64,000 nucleotides of DNA. Origin: Siphonodentalium dalli. Lineage: Eukaryota > Mollusca > Scaphopoda > Gadilida > Siphonodentaliidae. A program made the translations under genes and the position numbers. Below, one piece after another: positions 21,935-32,509 of this stretch; within the stretch, counting starts at the first letter, position 1; each line of letters starts with the position of its first letter. A model generated the notes under the pieces. The model was not told the DNA's origin, searched no databases, and saw nothing but the letters and a program-made list of their open reading frames with translations. The stretch spans positions 95,165,345 through 95,229,344 of the forward strand of contig CP136061.1 of the NCBI GenBank assembly GCA_032622095.1, read 5' to 3'.

Positions 21935-22148
21935 GTTCAGATAAGATAATATTTTCAACAAATGATCATTGGTTATTTATTACCTGAACATTTCGACCAA
22001 TGAATATGAATCATTCTTCTCTTGTATTATCTGTTTTTATGTCTGCCGTGGGCTTGACCTGAACACCTCTCCAGATTAATAATAGACCATTCCAATGTCT
22101 ACTTTTATGACTGAGTGGGAGAATTCATTTAGTAAATGAAAGGGTTAA
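21935..22148. repeat. Family D half element ending in TTAA
   Basis: Text ACCTGAACATTTCGACCAAT, AATAATAGACCATTCCAATG, GTGGGAGAATTCATTTAG and GAAAGGG next to TTAA at 22145-22148. It ends 74 bp before the first RRM3 exon. Confidence 0.7.
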
Positions 22149-22222
22149 TCTGGCTGTTTGTGGCCTTTTTATAAAATGTGAGAGCATTCGGTAATATCTG
22201 TATTTCTGCATTTGACCCACAG

Positions 22223-22366
22223 GTCCAGACGGAGCTAATTTATTCATCTACCATTTACCCCAAGAATTCTGTGACAATGATCTACTTCAAACCTTCGCGC
22301 CATTCGGTAACGTCATCTCATCAAAAGTGTTCATCGATAAACAGACGAACCTTAGTAAATGTTTTG
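22223..22366 (+). CDS. CELF1/2-like gene, first RRM3 exon (144 nt, phase 1-1)
   Basis: It encodes the first half of RRM3: (G)[19 protein letters not shown], then [20 protein letters not shown] and [14 protein letters not shown] is RNP2, and KCF is the start of RNP1, which is completed by GFVSY in the next exon. RRM3 contacts GU-rich RNA in this family. The acceptor is TTTGACCCACAG at 22211-22222 and the donor TTTTG|GTAAGT, the strongest in the gene. Vertebrate CELF genes also have a 144-nt exon at this place. Skipping it would keep the frame but remove half the RRM. Confidence 0.96.
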
Positions 22367-22612
22367 GTAAGTATCTATGTTTTGTTTTATAAATCTTCTA
22401 AGATGTCACGTTTGTTTATGTTTTTGACAACTGACTTTGTGTGCGGAAGAGAAACCCCGGAACATACATAACAATAACAGTCTCACAGACTGGAAAATGT
22501 CAATGTTTATCAATGCATAATGTTCCAGGCAGTTTCTCTATCCCGTAATTACAATTGTCACCTGTTATAATGTTCTCAAGCAACTCTGCCCTGCAGTGAT
22601 AATATATATTTA

Positions 22613-22874
22613 TTAACCCTTTCTTTCTAAATGGATTCTCCCATTCAGTTATGATCATATACATTGGAATGGTCTATTATTATTTTGAAGGGGTGTTCAA
22701 GATACGTAAGCAGATGACAAAGAAACAAATAATACAAGATACAATGCAATAATAACAAGTATTCATATGTTCAGATAATAAGTTCAAGAAAGGACGTATG
22801 GTAGTTTGTTGAACATATTATCTGAACATTTCCTAAGGGAAAATACTCATCATTGAGTATTTAGAAAGGGTTAA
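22613..22874. mobile_element. Family D MITE (TTAA, piggyBac-like) in the intron inside RRM3
   Basis: TTAA at 22613-22616 is followed by CCCTTTCTTTCTAAATGG, and the right end TATTTAGAAAGGG is followed by TTAA at 22871-22874. The body carries the family D text CATTGGAATGGTCTATTATT and GAACATATTATCTGAACATT. The element fills about half of the 532-nt intron (22367-22898) and ends only 24 nt before the last CELF exon. Confidence 0.85.
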
Positions 22875-22898
22875 ACTTCAACACGATGTTTGTTTCAG

Positions 22899-23026
22899 GT
22901 TTCGTCAGCTATGACAATCCTCTCTCTTCTTCTGCGGCAATCCAGGCCATGAATGGATTCCAGATTGGAATGAAGAGGCTAAAAGTTCAGCTAAAACGTC
23001 CAAAGAATGACAGTAAACCCTACTAG
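22899..23026 (+). CDS. CELF1/2-like gene, terminal coding exon, end of RRM3 and stop
   Basis: It encodes (G)[20 protein letters not shown] and [20 protein letters not shown] with a final Y, then TAG (23024-23026). GFVSY completes RNP1. The tail KR(S/P)KNDSKPY is the CELF1/2 type rather than the CELF3-6 type, which ends differently. The acceptor is ATGTTTGTTTCAG at 22886-22898. The upstream 24 nt must hold the pyrimidine tract, because a MITE starts beyond it. With the other five exons this gives about 296 residues of the C-terminal part of the protein. RRM1, RRM2 and the promoter are not in the window. Confidence 0.96.
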
Positions 23027-23087
23027 TGCAGGGTCGTGTTATCTGTGAGGTAGAGTACATAGTCATCTCGTACAGAGCGTCAAGTGT

Positions 23088-23460
23088 GGGGACCAGTCTG
23101 GATATAGTGTGTCTGGCATTTGCAGATTGAGGTCCCCAGGGGGTGAATTTAGTGATGCTATCATGCATTCTGGGCTAACATCACCAAATTCACCCTCTGG
23201 GAACCTCATTCTGCTTAGACATCAACTAGCTATGAGAGACCTACGATCAACTTGAAGTTCCCCAGTTGGTGATGTTCACCCATTAGTCAGCTCGATTCTG
23301 CATTTTATCTTCTGCAAATTAGGGGATATAGAAACTGAACAGAAGGGAAAAAGTAACTGAAAACAATGTTAATTTGATACTACCGGTATAGATACTTCTC
23401 AGAAGATGAGACCTAAGCAGAATGAGATCCCAGAGGGTGAATTTGCTGATGCTAGCCTTT
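23088..23460. mobile_element. Family A long-form element in the CELF 3' UTR or flank
   Basis: It begins near TGGATATAGTGTGTCTGGCA, with a left hairpin, the long-form internal segment (TTGAAGTTCCCCAGTTGGTG, ATTTTATCTTCTGCAAATTA), and a right hairpin broken off at GCTGATGCTAGCC. It starts about 60 nt after the CELF stop codon. Confidence 0.75.
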
Positions 23461-23785
23461 TAGCGAAATATCGCTGGCATGTGGCAATTTGTGGTGATGG
23501 ATTAGCAGCCACCTGATAGTTTATTAGCTACCGATTCTGCGATCATTTGGCAGAAATTATTATTCCCCACGAATCGCCAGAAATACTTGCGGTTCATCAT
23601 CAACATATTTTCTATATATATGACTTAAACAAATTGCAGTACTTACACGACCAAATAGTTTAATCATAACAAATATGTTAATTGTTGATATAAGTGGGGT
23701 CAACCTGGGGGGGGGGGAGGGTAGGGGTTATATGGGGGGAATCATTTTAGAATATTATTTTGATTATGATAATTGGCAATATATA

Positions 23786-23956
23786 ATAGGGCGCCTTGCA
23801 TATATAAGAGAATGCATTGGCCTAACAATTATTACCTTGACCATGTGAGCCCGTGAATTCTCTTATATATGCAAGGATTCCTATGGGAGACTCGCATATA
23901 TAAAAGAATGCACTGGCACAGGATCTTTAATGCAGCTCCTGTCATGAAAGGGTTAA
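23786..23956. mobile_element. Family B foldback, 3' part
   Basis: Right arm of hairpin 1, spacer CCTAACAATTATTACCTTGA, complete hairpin 2, shortened GATCTTTAATGCAGCTCC tail and GAAAGGG next to TTAA (23953-23956). Confidence 0.75.
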
Positions 23957-24123
23957 AATCTGACGAGAATCAGAATCGTAATTCTTAGTTTGATTCTCGT
24001 AAAAAGCAGCTCTGATTCGCTGTACAATGCTATATTTTGATTCTTGCAACGAGGCTGTTTCGTCTTTGATTATTGATTGGGATATATTGTATCAGGTGCC
24101 TTATTACCTCAAAATGTTTATGT

Positions 24124-24129
24124 AATAAA
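24124..24129 (+). promoter_or_regulatory. Candidate poly(A) signal AATAAA after the CELF stop
   Basis: An AATAAA hexamer about 1.1 kb after the stop codon. CELF mRNAs often have long 3' UTRs, so a later site is possible (for example AATAAA at 33939-33944 in a non-repetitive stretch). Without transcript data the choice is open. Confidence 0.25.
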
Positions 24130-24238
24130 AGTTCATACATTCCAAACATATTTATTTCTTCAGTCGCCACTCAAAAGAATGCAAGAACCATTAGAAAACT
24201 CATGTTCGTGGTTTATTTGTCGTTAAGTTAGCATTAGA

Positions 24239-25022
24239 AACCACATTATCTACATACTCTGCCTAAAACTACATTATCTACATTCTCTGCCTAAAACTAC
24301 ATTAGCTACATACTCTGCCTAAAACTACATTAGCTACATACTCTGCCTAAAACTACATTATCCACATACTCTGCCTAAAACTACATTATCTACATGCTCT
24401 GCCTAAAACTACATTATCCACATACTCTGCCTAAAACTACATTATCTACATACTCTGCCTAAAACTACATTATCCACATACTCTGCCTAAAACTACATTA
24501 TCTACATACTCTGCCTAAAACTACATTATCTACATGCTCTGCCTAAAACCACATTAGCTACATACTCTGCCTAAAACTACATTAGCTACATACTCGGCCT
24601 AAAACTACATTATCTACATACTCTGCCTAAAACCACATTAGCTACATACTCTGCCTAAAACTACATTATCTACATGCTCTGCCTAAAACCACATTATCTA
24701 CATACTCTGCCTAAAACTACATTATCTACATACTCTGCCTAAAACTACATTATCTACATGCTCTGCCTAAAACTACATTAGCTACATGCTCTGCCTAAAA
24801 CTACATTAGCTACATGCTCTGCCTAAAACCACATTAGCTACATACTCTGCCTAAAACTACATTAGCTACATACTCTGCCTAAAACTACATTATCTACATG
24901 CTCTGCCTAAAACCACATTATCTACATACTCGGCCTAAACCACATTATCTACATCTCTGCCTAAAACTACATTATCTACATTCTCTGCCTAAAACTACAT
25001 TATCAACATACTCTGCCTAAAA
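24239..25022. repeat. 28-bp minisatellite, about 28 copies
   Basis: The unit ACTACATTATCTACATACTC + TGCCTAAA repeats for about 780 bp. Copies differ at a few fixed places (TATC/TAGC, CTAC/CCAC, ATACTC/ATGCTC, AACTAC/AACCAC), and two copies near the end have single-base losses. It is not coding, since the period is not a multiple of three and stops are present. Confidence 0.95.
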
Positions 25023-27146
25023 GTGTTAAAATTAATTATAAAAAATTGGTTTCCTCGGCGTAAAACCTAAAGCATGAGTTGCCGAATTTAAAGTGATTAT
25101 TACCCTTTTCTTTACTGAATAGATTCTAGATGAGTTATAAAGGTATACATTGGAATGGTTTATTATTCATCTGGAGGGATGTTCAGCAAATATAAGCAAA
25201 TGAAATTACAATGGAATGCCCGAGCGTAAATAATCCGGGTATGCTCGCCACACCTACGGCCGAGGTGGTGTAATTTTGAGCGTATTGTAATATGACGTCA
25301 CTTTCCCTGCGAAGATCGGTTGTCAACTGAGAAAGCACATGGAAAATATTTATGCAATGGATCAAATGAATTTTATTTTTAATAATTTGTCATAAATATG
25401 TAATATATAATTCAGAAATATATAATTCAATTGAATGACAGTGAAAAATTATTTACCCAAAGTTTTATATACTTAGTGTCAAGCTTGTTCTAAAATTAGA
25501 TGTATTTGTTTGTTCGTTAAAAGTCAAATTCTCATTAGTTTCATTGTGAATATCAGATATATTTGCTCAATTACTTTAGTCTTTGTCTGTTAGACACGAC
25601 CAATGTGAGTTTTGTCAAATTTCCTCAATAACAAAAATTAATATGTTTTGTTTGCAGTTGTAATTATGCTGTTTTTAGATTACTCCGGTCACCCAAAAAT
25701 CATTCCATTCACTTTTGCCCAGGGTAATGAATGGAATCGCCCCCAGATGAACAGATAATAAAAGTGTAGAATGATTCCTATTCATTGGTGGGAAATGTTC
25801 CTATGGCCGTTGTACTTTAGACTATTTACACAATAGGCTCATTTTTATACAGCTGTTTTAAAAAAACGGGATGTACATGTATTATGTTATTTGTCCAACC
25901 GTCTGTCCAGTCGTGCATCTGTCTGTTCGCTATTTTCGTTGCCGGATGATGACTTTAGTAAGTCTGAACTGATTGGAATGAAATTTGGTATGAGAGTTTA
26001 CTAGTCCAAAATACAGGTCAAGTTTGATTTTGGGTTCCTCCCGCCAATTTCACCCGAGTTATGGCCATTTGTATTTTGCCACGCCCTAGCGATGAGCTTG
26101 TTCATATTTATTTTATCCGCTTTTTGTGCTGCTAGAGGCAGAACACAGAAAATGGATGCTAAATAACCATGTGAGTTTAATGTCATGTGATGACTAAATA
26201 CTCCATAACAAGAATCGCAACCTTCAACTAATGTGAACACAGGATTCAGATGCTAATCTGGAATTGTTGAAAGTTTGAAATTTTAAAATATCACTTTCAG
26301 TTCTGGCAGAGTTATGGAAAAAAGGCACCTTTTTTCACCTCACTATGGAAAATCTCCCCTCTACTGCTGCTGATCTGGAAAAGTCATGACATTACAAAAT
26401 TATCCTTGAGTTACCTTGAAGCTGAAGCACATTTGTAAAAGTCATATTCAATAATCGGCATCGCAGAAAAATAAGTTTGATTAAGGTTCCTCTTTTACAA
26501 GTGCCGATAATAACAATCTTTTTACCCAGTGTTTTTTGTGAGCACTGGTTGTATCTTTTCGGTCGTCAGCAGGCGATAAATTAAAAACAAATATTACGAA
26601 AATAATAGTGATATAAGACTAATTTAACTGATACTCAGGCCAAGTTGTGAGGAGAAGTTAGTTGTTCAAGATTCAAGTCACATTAATTTTTAAGTTTCAC
26701 CTTACTAAGTCTTGGGACAATATAAATCAAACAAAAATGGTCATGGACAGTTCTAGATAAATGGCGGGAGGGCAAGTTTTATTTTTTATATTTTATTCTT
26801 TCTAACATAAAGGATCATGGACAGTTCTAGATAATGAAGCAGTATCCTGTCTTATATAATACAACAGAATACAAGGTGATTTAGATTGTATAATTTGATC
26901 AAAATAGACTGATTAATGGTCATTTAAATCTAATTTGACAGTTAAGGCATGATACAGACGCTTACTTAAAAGATATCCTAATAATACAAACTTGAGGATG
27001 GGGCCTAAAAATTGGGTCGGGGGTGGGATCTAAATCAAGTAATATTTTTTTATATTGGCCTAACAGAGAGCTTTGTATTTTTATGGTAGAATTTTGCTAT
27101 CCGATTGTTTTTTATTATCCTTCAGAATGATTTTGTTTCTACATCA
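25023..27146. other. Mostly unique AT-rich stretch with repeat pieces
   Basis: Family D text occurs at 25096-25200 and at 25740-25810 (CCTATTCATTGGTGGGAAAT). These could be the two ends of one element split by later DNA. The GATGACTTTAGTAAGTCTGA repeat also found at 11095-11440 lies at 25900-26060. No exon could be supported. Confidence 0.45.
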
Positions 27147-27363
27147 TACAGTATAGCCCTAAGTAATCGACTCCTTAACCACAGCAGAATTATGGGTAAC
27201 TTTTCAGGATTTAGTCGGAAATATGGCTTGTTGCCATTCATCGGAAAGCTCTCGGTGAGAGCTTGCCGATGAATAGCAACAAGCCATATTTCCAACTAAA
27301 TCCTCAAAAGTTACCCATAATTCTGCTGTGGTTAAGGAGTCGATTACTTAGGGCATTACTGTA
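27147..27363. mobile_element. Family C foldback MITE (Tc1/mariner-like)
   Basis: TA-CAGTATAGCCCTAAGTAATC...GATTACTTAGGGCATTACTG-TA with full arms meeting at AGCTCTCGGTGAGAGCT. Few arm mismatches. Confidence 0.88.
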
Positions 27364-27818
27364 AATGCATGATTATATTTTCTTGCGTTAGATTTATTGA
27401 CTGAGAAAGTAATATTGTTTCCATTTACAGTTGACCAAGAGACCACTCATGCTGTTATGTTCCTGTGACGTTCACATCGACATCGTCGTTATTGTTCCCG
27501 TGACGCTGTGACGTCATGTGTTTTCCTGTAACGTCACCTCATTGTGATGCGAGATATCATGTCTGTGGTTTATGGATTACTGTTAACGTTGTCAGAGCTT
27601 CGTCTATAATGTCAAAGACATTTTAGGCCACACAAAATTTATTATCTGTTTCTTGAACACTTTTTTTTATTATGGATGGGTAGGCAGGTTTATATGTTTA
27701 TCATTTACTTGCAAAATTACCTGGTAGGCATATTTTATTTCCCACTTGTTACACAACCAAATGTTTCCGGCAGGCATGATTTTATGTTTACTCCTGAATT
27801 TTAAATAATGACTTTTCA

Positions 27819-28207
27819 TTAACCCTTTACCCAACAGAAGGGCCCTGTGCCAATGCATTCTCTTATATATGCGAGTCGACCATAGGTCGCCTCGCATATA
27901 TAAGAGAATGCATTGGCTTAACACATTAAAAATTATAAAATTGTTAAAGAATGTAAGAAAAAATGGTAAAAAGTTTTTAAAAAGATTTTTTTTAGGCCAA
28001 TGCATTCTCTTATATATGCGAGGCGACCTATGGTCGACTCGCATATATAAGAGAATGCATTGGCACAGGGCATAACTGTAACTATCACAATGTGGTCAAG
28101 GAGCCGGTTCCAATGATATCCATATTTGTATGGTTCTATTGAGACAGACCGAAGATATTTTAGGCTGTTGAAGCTTTATTTGGCCGGTTTGTTGGGTAAA
28201 GGGTTAA
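27819..28207. mobile_element. Family B-long MITE with perfect double hairpin
   Basis: TTAA at both ends (27819-27822, 28204-28207). Termini CCCTTTACCCAACAG / TTGTTGGGTAAAGGG. Hairpin 1 (27850-27916) and hairpin 2 (about 27995-28062) have arms of CCAATGCATTCTCTTATATA type, and hairpin 2 is the exact reverse complement of hairpin 1. A roughly 140-bp right segment starts CACAGGGCATAACTGTAACT. It is very similar to the copies at 39618 and 44437. Confidence 0.92.
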
Positions 28208-28497
28208 GTGTTATAGCAAATTTAACTTAAAGAGGTACTGTGCACTAAATCTGGCCATTTATGGGACCATCTCCTATTATATACTCAACAGATTATATGC
28301 AACAAATGAATTAATTTGAGCCATGGATGAGAGCAAAATACACTCATGTGCTCTATGAATGATGTAAACAACATGGTAATTATAATGAAAATGAGTTTAT
28401 GGCTCGAACTATTTATTCATTTTCGTTATAATTATCAGTTTGTTATATATGATTCTTTGTGTACGTGAAATTATCTAACTCTCATTCTTGACTCATT

Positions 28498-28751
28498 CAA
28501 GCCTTGAAATAGTGTGTATGTCATTTGCAGAATGAGGTCCCCAGAGGGTGAATTTAGTGATGCTACCCCGCATAGCGGGCTAGCATCACCAAATTCACCC
28601 TCTGGGAACCTCATTCTGCTGAGGTGTAAGCAGAATGAGGTCCCCAGAGGGTGAATTTGGTGATGCTAGCCCGCTATGCGGGGTAGCATAACTAAATTCA
28701 CCCTCTGGGGACCTCATTCTGCAAATGACAGACACACTATTTCAAGGCTTG
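28498..28751. mobile_element. Family A foldback MITE with exact 8-bp target duplication
   Basis: 254 bp, CAAGCCTTG...CAAGGCTTG, flanked by GACTCATT at 28490-28497 and 28752-28759. Two internal hairpins in mirror order. Together with the copy at 6680, this fixes the target duplication length at 8. Confidence 0.94.
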
Positions 28752-29407
28752 GACTCATTGTTATTCTTTTATGGGATATTTTCTGTTGAGAATAATAGGA
28801 GATGGCCCCATAAATGGCCAAATTTAGCGTATAGTCCCCCTTTAACAGGCTTTAATACAACCCACATACAGACAGAGTTTAAACAATCTAAAGAGAAATT
28901 TAAATATTATTTGGAATAAGTTTATGGTCTGTGGACAGGGATTGTTGAACTCACATTTAGAAGCCGAGCGTCAGCATAATTTATAAATTTTTATTTTTCG
29001 TGGGCTATAAAAAAATCCCGAGCGAGCCAGTTTTTCTGAGAAATGGAACAGTAATTTTGTGTGGCCTCATCATTTTGTTCTCAATACATTTTTCTGGTCT
29101 CTGTCTTCACAGTTTCTCAATCATCAGATGTCTTTCAAAAAAATACAGCGAGAACCAAAACAAATTGTCATGACTCTTTGTTCATTGGCTGTTGTTGTTG
29201 TGCAACACCCAGTCGGTTGCATTCACTTCTTAATAGTTAGTTACGACTTATATTATTTTTTAATGGAAATGTTTGTTTGATTGTCACTAATATAATTTCA
29301 AGGATTGGAAATGTGATAATACATTTAAGTATTATATTCAGATTGACATATGAACAAAGACTCTTGACTTTTCATAAATAAGCCTTATCATTTTAAAGAT
29401 CACTGAC

Positions 29408-29619
29408 TACAGTGATGCCCTAAATAATCCTTAATCACAGCAGAATTATGGGTAACTTTTCAGGATTTAGTCGGAAATATTACTTGTTGCCATTCATCGG
29501 AAAGCTCTCACTGAGAGCTTTCCGATGAATGGCAACAAGCCATATTTCTGACTAAATCCTGAAAAGTTACCCATAATTCTGCTGTGGTTGAGGAGTCGAT
29601 TATTTAGGGCATTACTGTA
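29408..29619. mobile_element. Family C foldback MITE
   Basis: TA-CAGTGATGCCCTAAATAAT...ATTATTTAGGGCATTACTG-TA. Arms meet at GAAAGCTCTCACTGAGAGCT. The left arm lost a few bases (CCTTAATCACAGC). Confidence 0.88.
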
Positions 29620-29714
29620 TGTTACAGTTATATACCTAACAGCAAGATTTTTACACATCATCATAGGGGTAGGCCTAATTGGGTCATAATGAGTAATCTG
29701 CATGATCAGAATCT

Positions 29715-29950
29715 TTAACCCTTTCATGATGGGAGCCACACTGGTGCAGCATTAAATATCCTGTGCCAATGCATTCTCTTATATATGGGAGTCTCCCACA
29801 GGGAGCTTCACAGATATAAGAGAATGCACTGGCTTACCAGGTCTAGGTAAATATTGTTAGGCTGCCTATGGGAGACTCGCATATATAAGAGAATACATTG
29901 GCACAGGATTTTTGCAAAATTTCAGGAAGCTCCAGTCATGGAAGGGTTAA
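29715..29950. mobile_element. Family B foldback, two-hairpin form, partly deleted
   Basis: TTAA at both ends (29715-29718, 29947-29950). Left end CCCTTTCATGATGGGAGC and GGTGCAGCATTAAATATC, complete hairpin 1, spacer CAGGTCTAGGTAAATATTGT, only the right arm of hairpin 2, then TTTCAGGAAGCTCCAGTCAT. Confidence 0.82.
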
Positions 29951-30734
29951 TCTGAAATTATTTCTATGTGGGTAATTACGGAGGTTGATAACTAGCCATC
30001 TGTTGGAGAAACCAGTTGATCTGATTATTTCAAGATATATTTTGTCACTAAACTGAATGGTTAATGATTCATTGTTTTCGCATCGTTTCTATACGTGTCG
30101 CCAACATTATTTATGTCCAGACATATGTGGGATATACCCCTTTGGAATCGTTGGTGTTACATAAAAAGTTGCAATATATTTTCACAAACACAAAAAAGTG
30201 TTATTTAAGATATAGATATATGAGCATCATCTTTTCAACAATCAACCTATTCCCTACCCAGTTACATGGGTGTAAGGATTGTACCTCGAATATGTTTCTC
30301 ATTTGTGTACAATACTGAACCATTCTGAACCATTTCAGATTTTCAAACCAGGCCTGCCCCTTTAAAATTACAGGCCAGTCATTCTTATTTTAATTATTCT
30401 AATAATAATCCCTAAATATGCAGACCTTTTATGAGAAAAGGTTTGTAATTATGTTAATTTTAATTTAGTTATCTCATTCTTCTGTGTGTTTGTCAGTTAT
30501 ATTTTCGAGATGATCCAAAAAGTTCATCATTACGAAGTATTAATTTTCTTTGAAAAGTATAAAAGAATAATTTCTGTCTCTCTTAATATTCATTTATTTT
30601 GATTGAGCTGAGCAGAATGGATTTCTCCTCGAAAAAAACATTATGCAATCATTGTCACTGTTTGACTAGACACTGGCTGAAAGAGGATTGCCGATCCACT
30701 ATTTTATTAAATACATGTACATAACAACTTGAAC

Positions 30735-30950
30735 TACAGTAATTCCCTAAATAATCGACTCCTTAATCAAAGCAGAATTATGGGTAATTTTTCAGGATTT
30801 AGTCAGAAGTATGGCTTGTTGCCATTCATCGGAAAGCTCTCGGGGAGAGCTTTCCGATGAATGGCAACAAGCCATATTTCTGACTAATCCTGAAAAATTA
30901 CCCATAATCCTGCTGTGGTTAAGGAGTAGATTATTTAGGGACTTACTGCA
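30735..30950. mobile_element. Family C foldback MITE
   Basis: TA-CAGTAATTCCCTAAATAATC on the left, with a slightly decayed right end TTATTTAGGGACTTACTGCA. Long arms meet at AAGCTCTCGGGGAGAGCTT. Confidence 0.85.
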
Positions 30951-32293
30951 CATAATGACTGGAACTACCTATTTCGATAAATAGTGAGTTACCAGTGACC
31001 ATTCCTGAAAATAGTAAGTCAATGGTTGTTATATGATAATAATAATAATATAATAATCGATTCGCTTATATAGTGCATTTATAAGCAGTGAATTTCAATG
31101 CACTTTGCATCAATTATTACCTTGGTTGTAATTATTTCACATCACCAGTTCAATCAAGTGATTATTCTCTATGCATTGGACCGTGGGTAGTTTGAGAAGC
31201 CTGGTCATTGAGCCAATGTCTAGTCAATGTGGCTCTGCTTACTTATTGTCATTTACTTAAGATAAACATTTTTAACTTTTCATGCTCAACGGGTCGTTTA
31301 TCTCTCAGCTCTATCTCTGAATTTATTTCTAAATGTTTCTCATATTTTACTCTTCTCTTTTCAAAGATAGGGTCTGTCTACCCGTACAAATGGTGATTCA
31401 TGAGGCTTGTAATATGACATCATTTTATCATATTTAAATGATGTCATAAAAATAAAACAGCAAATTCGGTGGTTGCTATATTCAATTATTTGCTTGGGTA
31501 TAGAGATAACTTAATGTTCATTAATATAGAGTGAATAGGTAAACATGCATGGCTATCTGTTGGAGTGTGACGTCATGAAGTCCAACGTCGCAACTCGGGG
31601 AAATGTTTCGTGTGATTTCGCACATAAAACATCACGATGGCGCTCACAGATTAACTTGATTCTTTAGTGATTCTTTAGAACTTAAAAGCGTTCAGTACAT
31701 TATCCAGCATATATCAATAAAGGTTAATGATTGAACACAAGTGCATATATAATCAAGCTACTGCATAGTCATTATTTTAAGATGATGCACGACATTGGTG
31801 GTTTCTGTTGTCGCTAATATTGGTCAAATAAACCAAATGCTATTTACAGGCATTTCTTGTTCGAGATTCAATACTGATCTTTATCTCACTAGTAGGCCTA
31901 TAGATATTTGCAATAATCAAGTTTTACCCGTCGCTTTACTCTGAGTTTTCCGACAGACTGTCGGCAGAGTGAGACTTCAGAAGCCAGCCAAATATTACAT
32001 GTACATCTTTTATATCAAAGGAAGTATGCTACAGAGGAAACACCTGGATTATAGTTTAAGCACAGCAAAAGTTTTAAGTGCCCTGCATATGAACAGCTGT
32101 GGTCCATATATGTAGAACGTCAATGAGTCTTCTCATATTTTAGTCTGTGAATAGCTTTAATTATATTTGAGTTCATAAAGTCAAAGATACGAGAATCACT
32201 GTCAAGTATTGGCCAAAGGAAGATCCTTACAAAGAAAGCCCTTTCACCGAGAGTTGAGCTAATCATAGAAAGTGCAGGGAACACAGACCTTAT
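30951..32293. other. Noncoding AT-rich stretch
   Basis: A short ATAATAATAATAATATAATA microsatellite lies near 31039. A TGACGTCATGAAG motif (CRE-like) lies at about 31568. No exon or element ends could be supported. Confidence 0.4.
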
Positions 32294-32509
32294 CTTTACC
32301 CTTTCAGTGCCAAGTCCGATTTTTGTATCAACCCATATTTCCTTGATCATTTTTCAAATTTATTGATTATAATAATGTGGTACATTGATGGAAAGAGCTC
32401 TAAGAGCTCTTTCCATCAATGTATCACATTATTGTAATCAATAAATTTGAAAAATGATCAAGGAAATATGGGTTGATACAAAAATCGGACTTGGCACTGA
32501 AAGGGTTAA
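32294..32509. mobile_element. Family G foldback (CCCTTTCAGTGCCAAG ends, TTAA-like target)
   Basis: A near-perfect 210-bp palindrome. The left end CCCTTTCAGTGCCAAGTCC is preceded by TTTA, and the right end CTTGGCACTGAAAGGG is followed by TTAA. The centre is AAAGAGCTCTAAGAGCTCTTT. The same left end occurs at 37408, where a family B hairpin follows it. Confidence 0.85.

Noticed and set aside
24239-25022. CRISPR-like array
   Set aside because: The repeats are directly contiguous 28-bp units without unique spacers, in a eukaryotic setting. It is a minisatellite.
27670-28075. Frames containing QCILLYMR and RIYKRMHW repeated in many places
   Set aside because: This peptide is the family B hairpin arm translated. 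It occurs wherever the element does, on either strand, and has no gene context.
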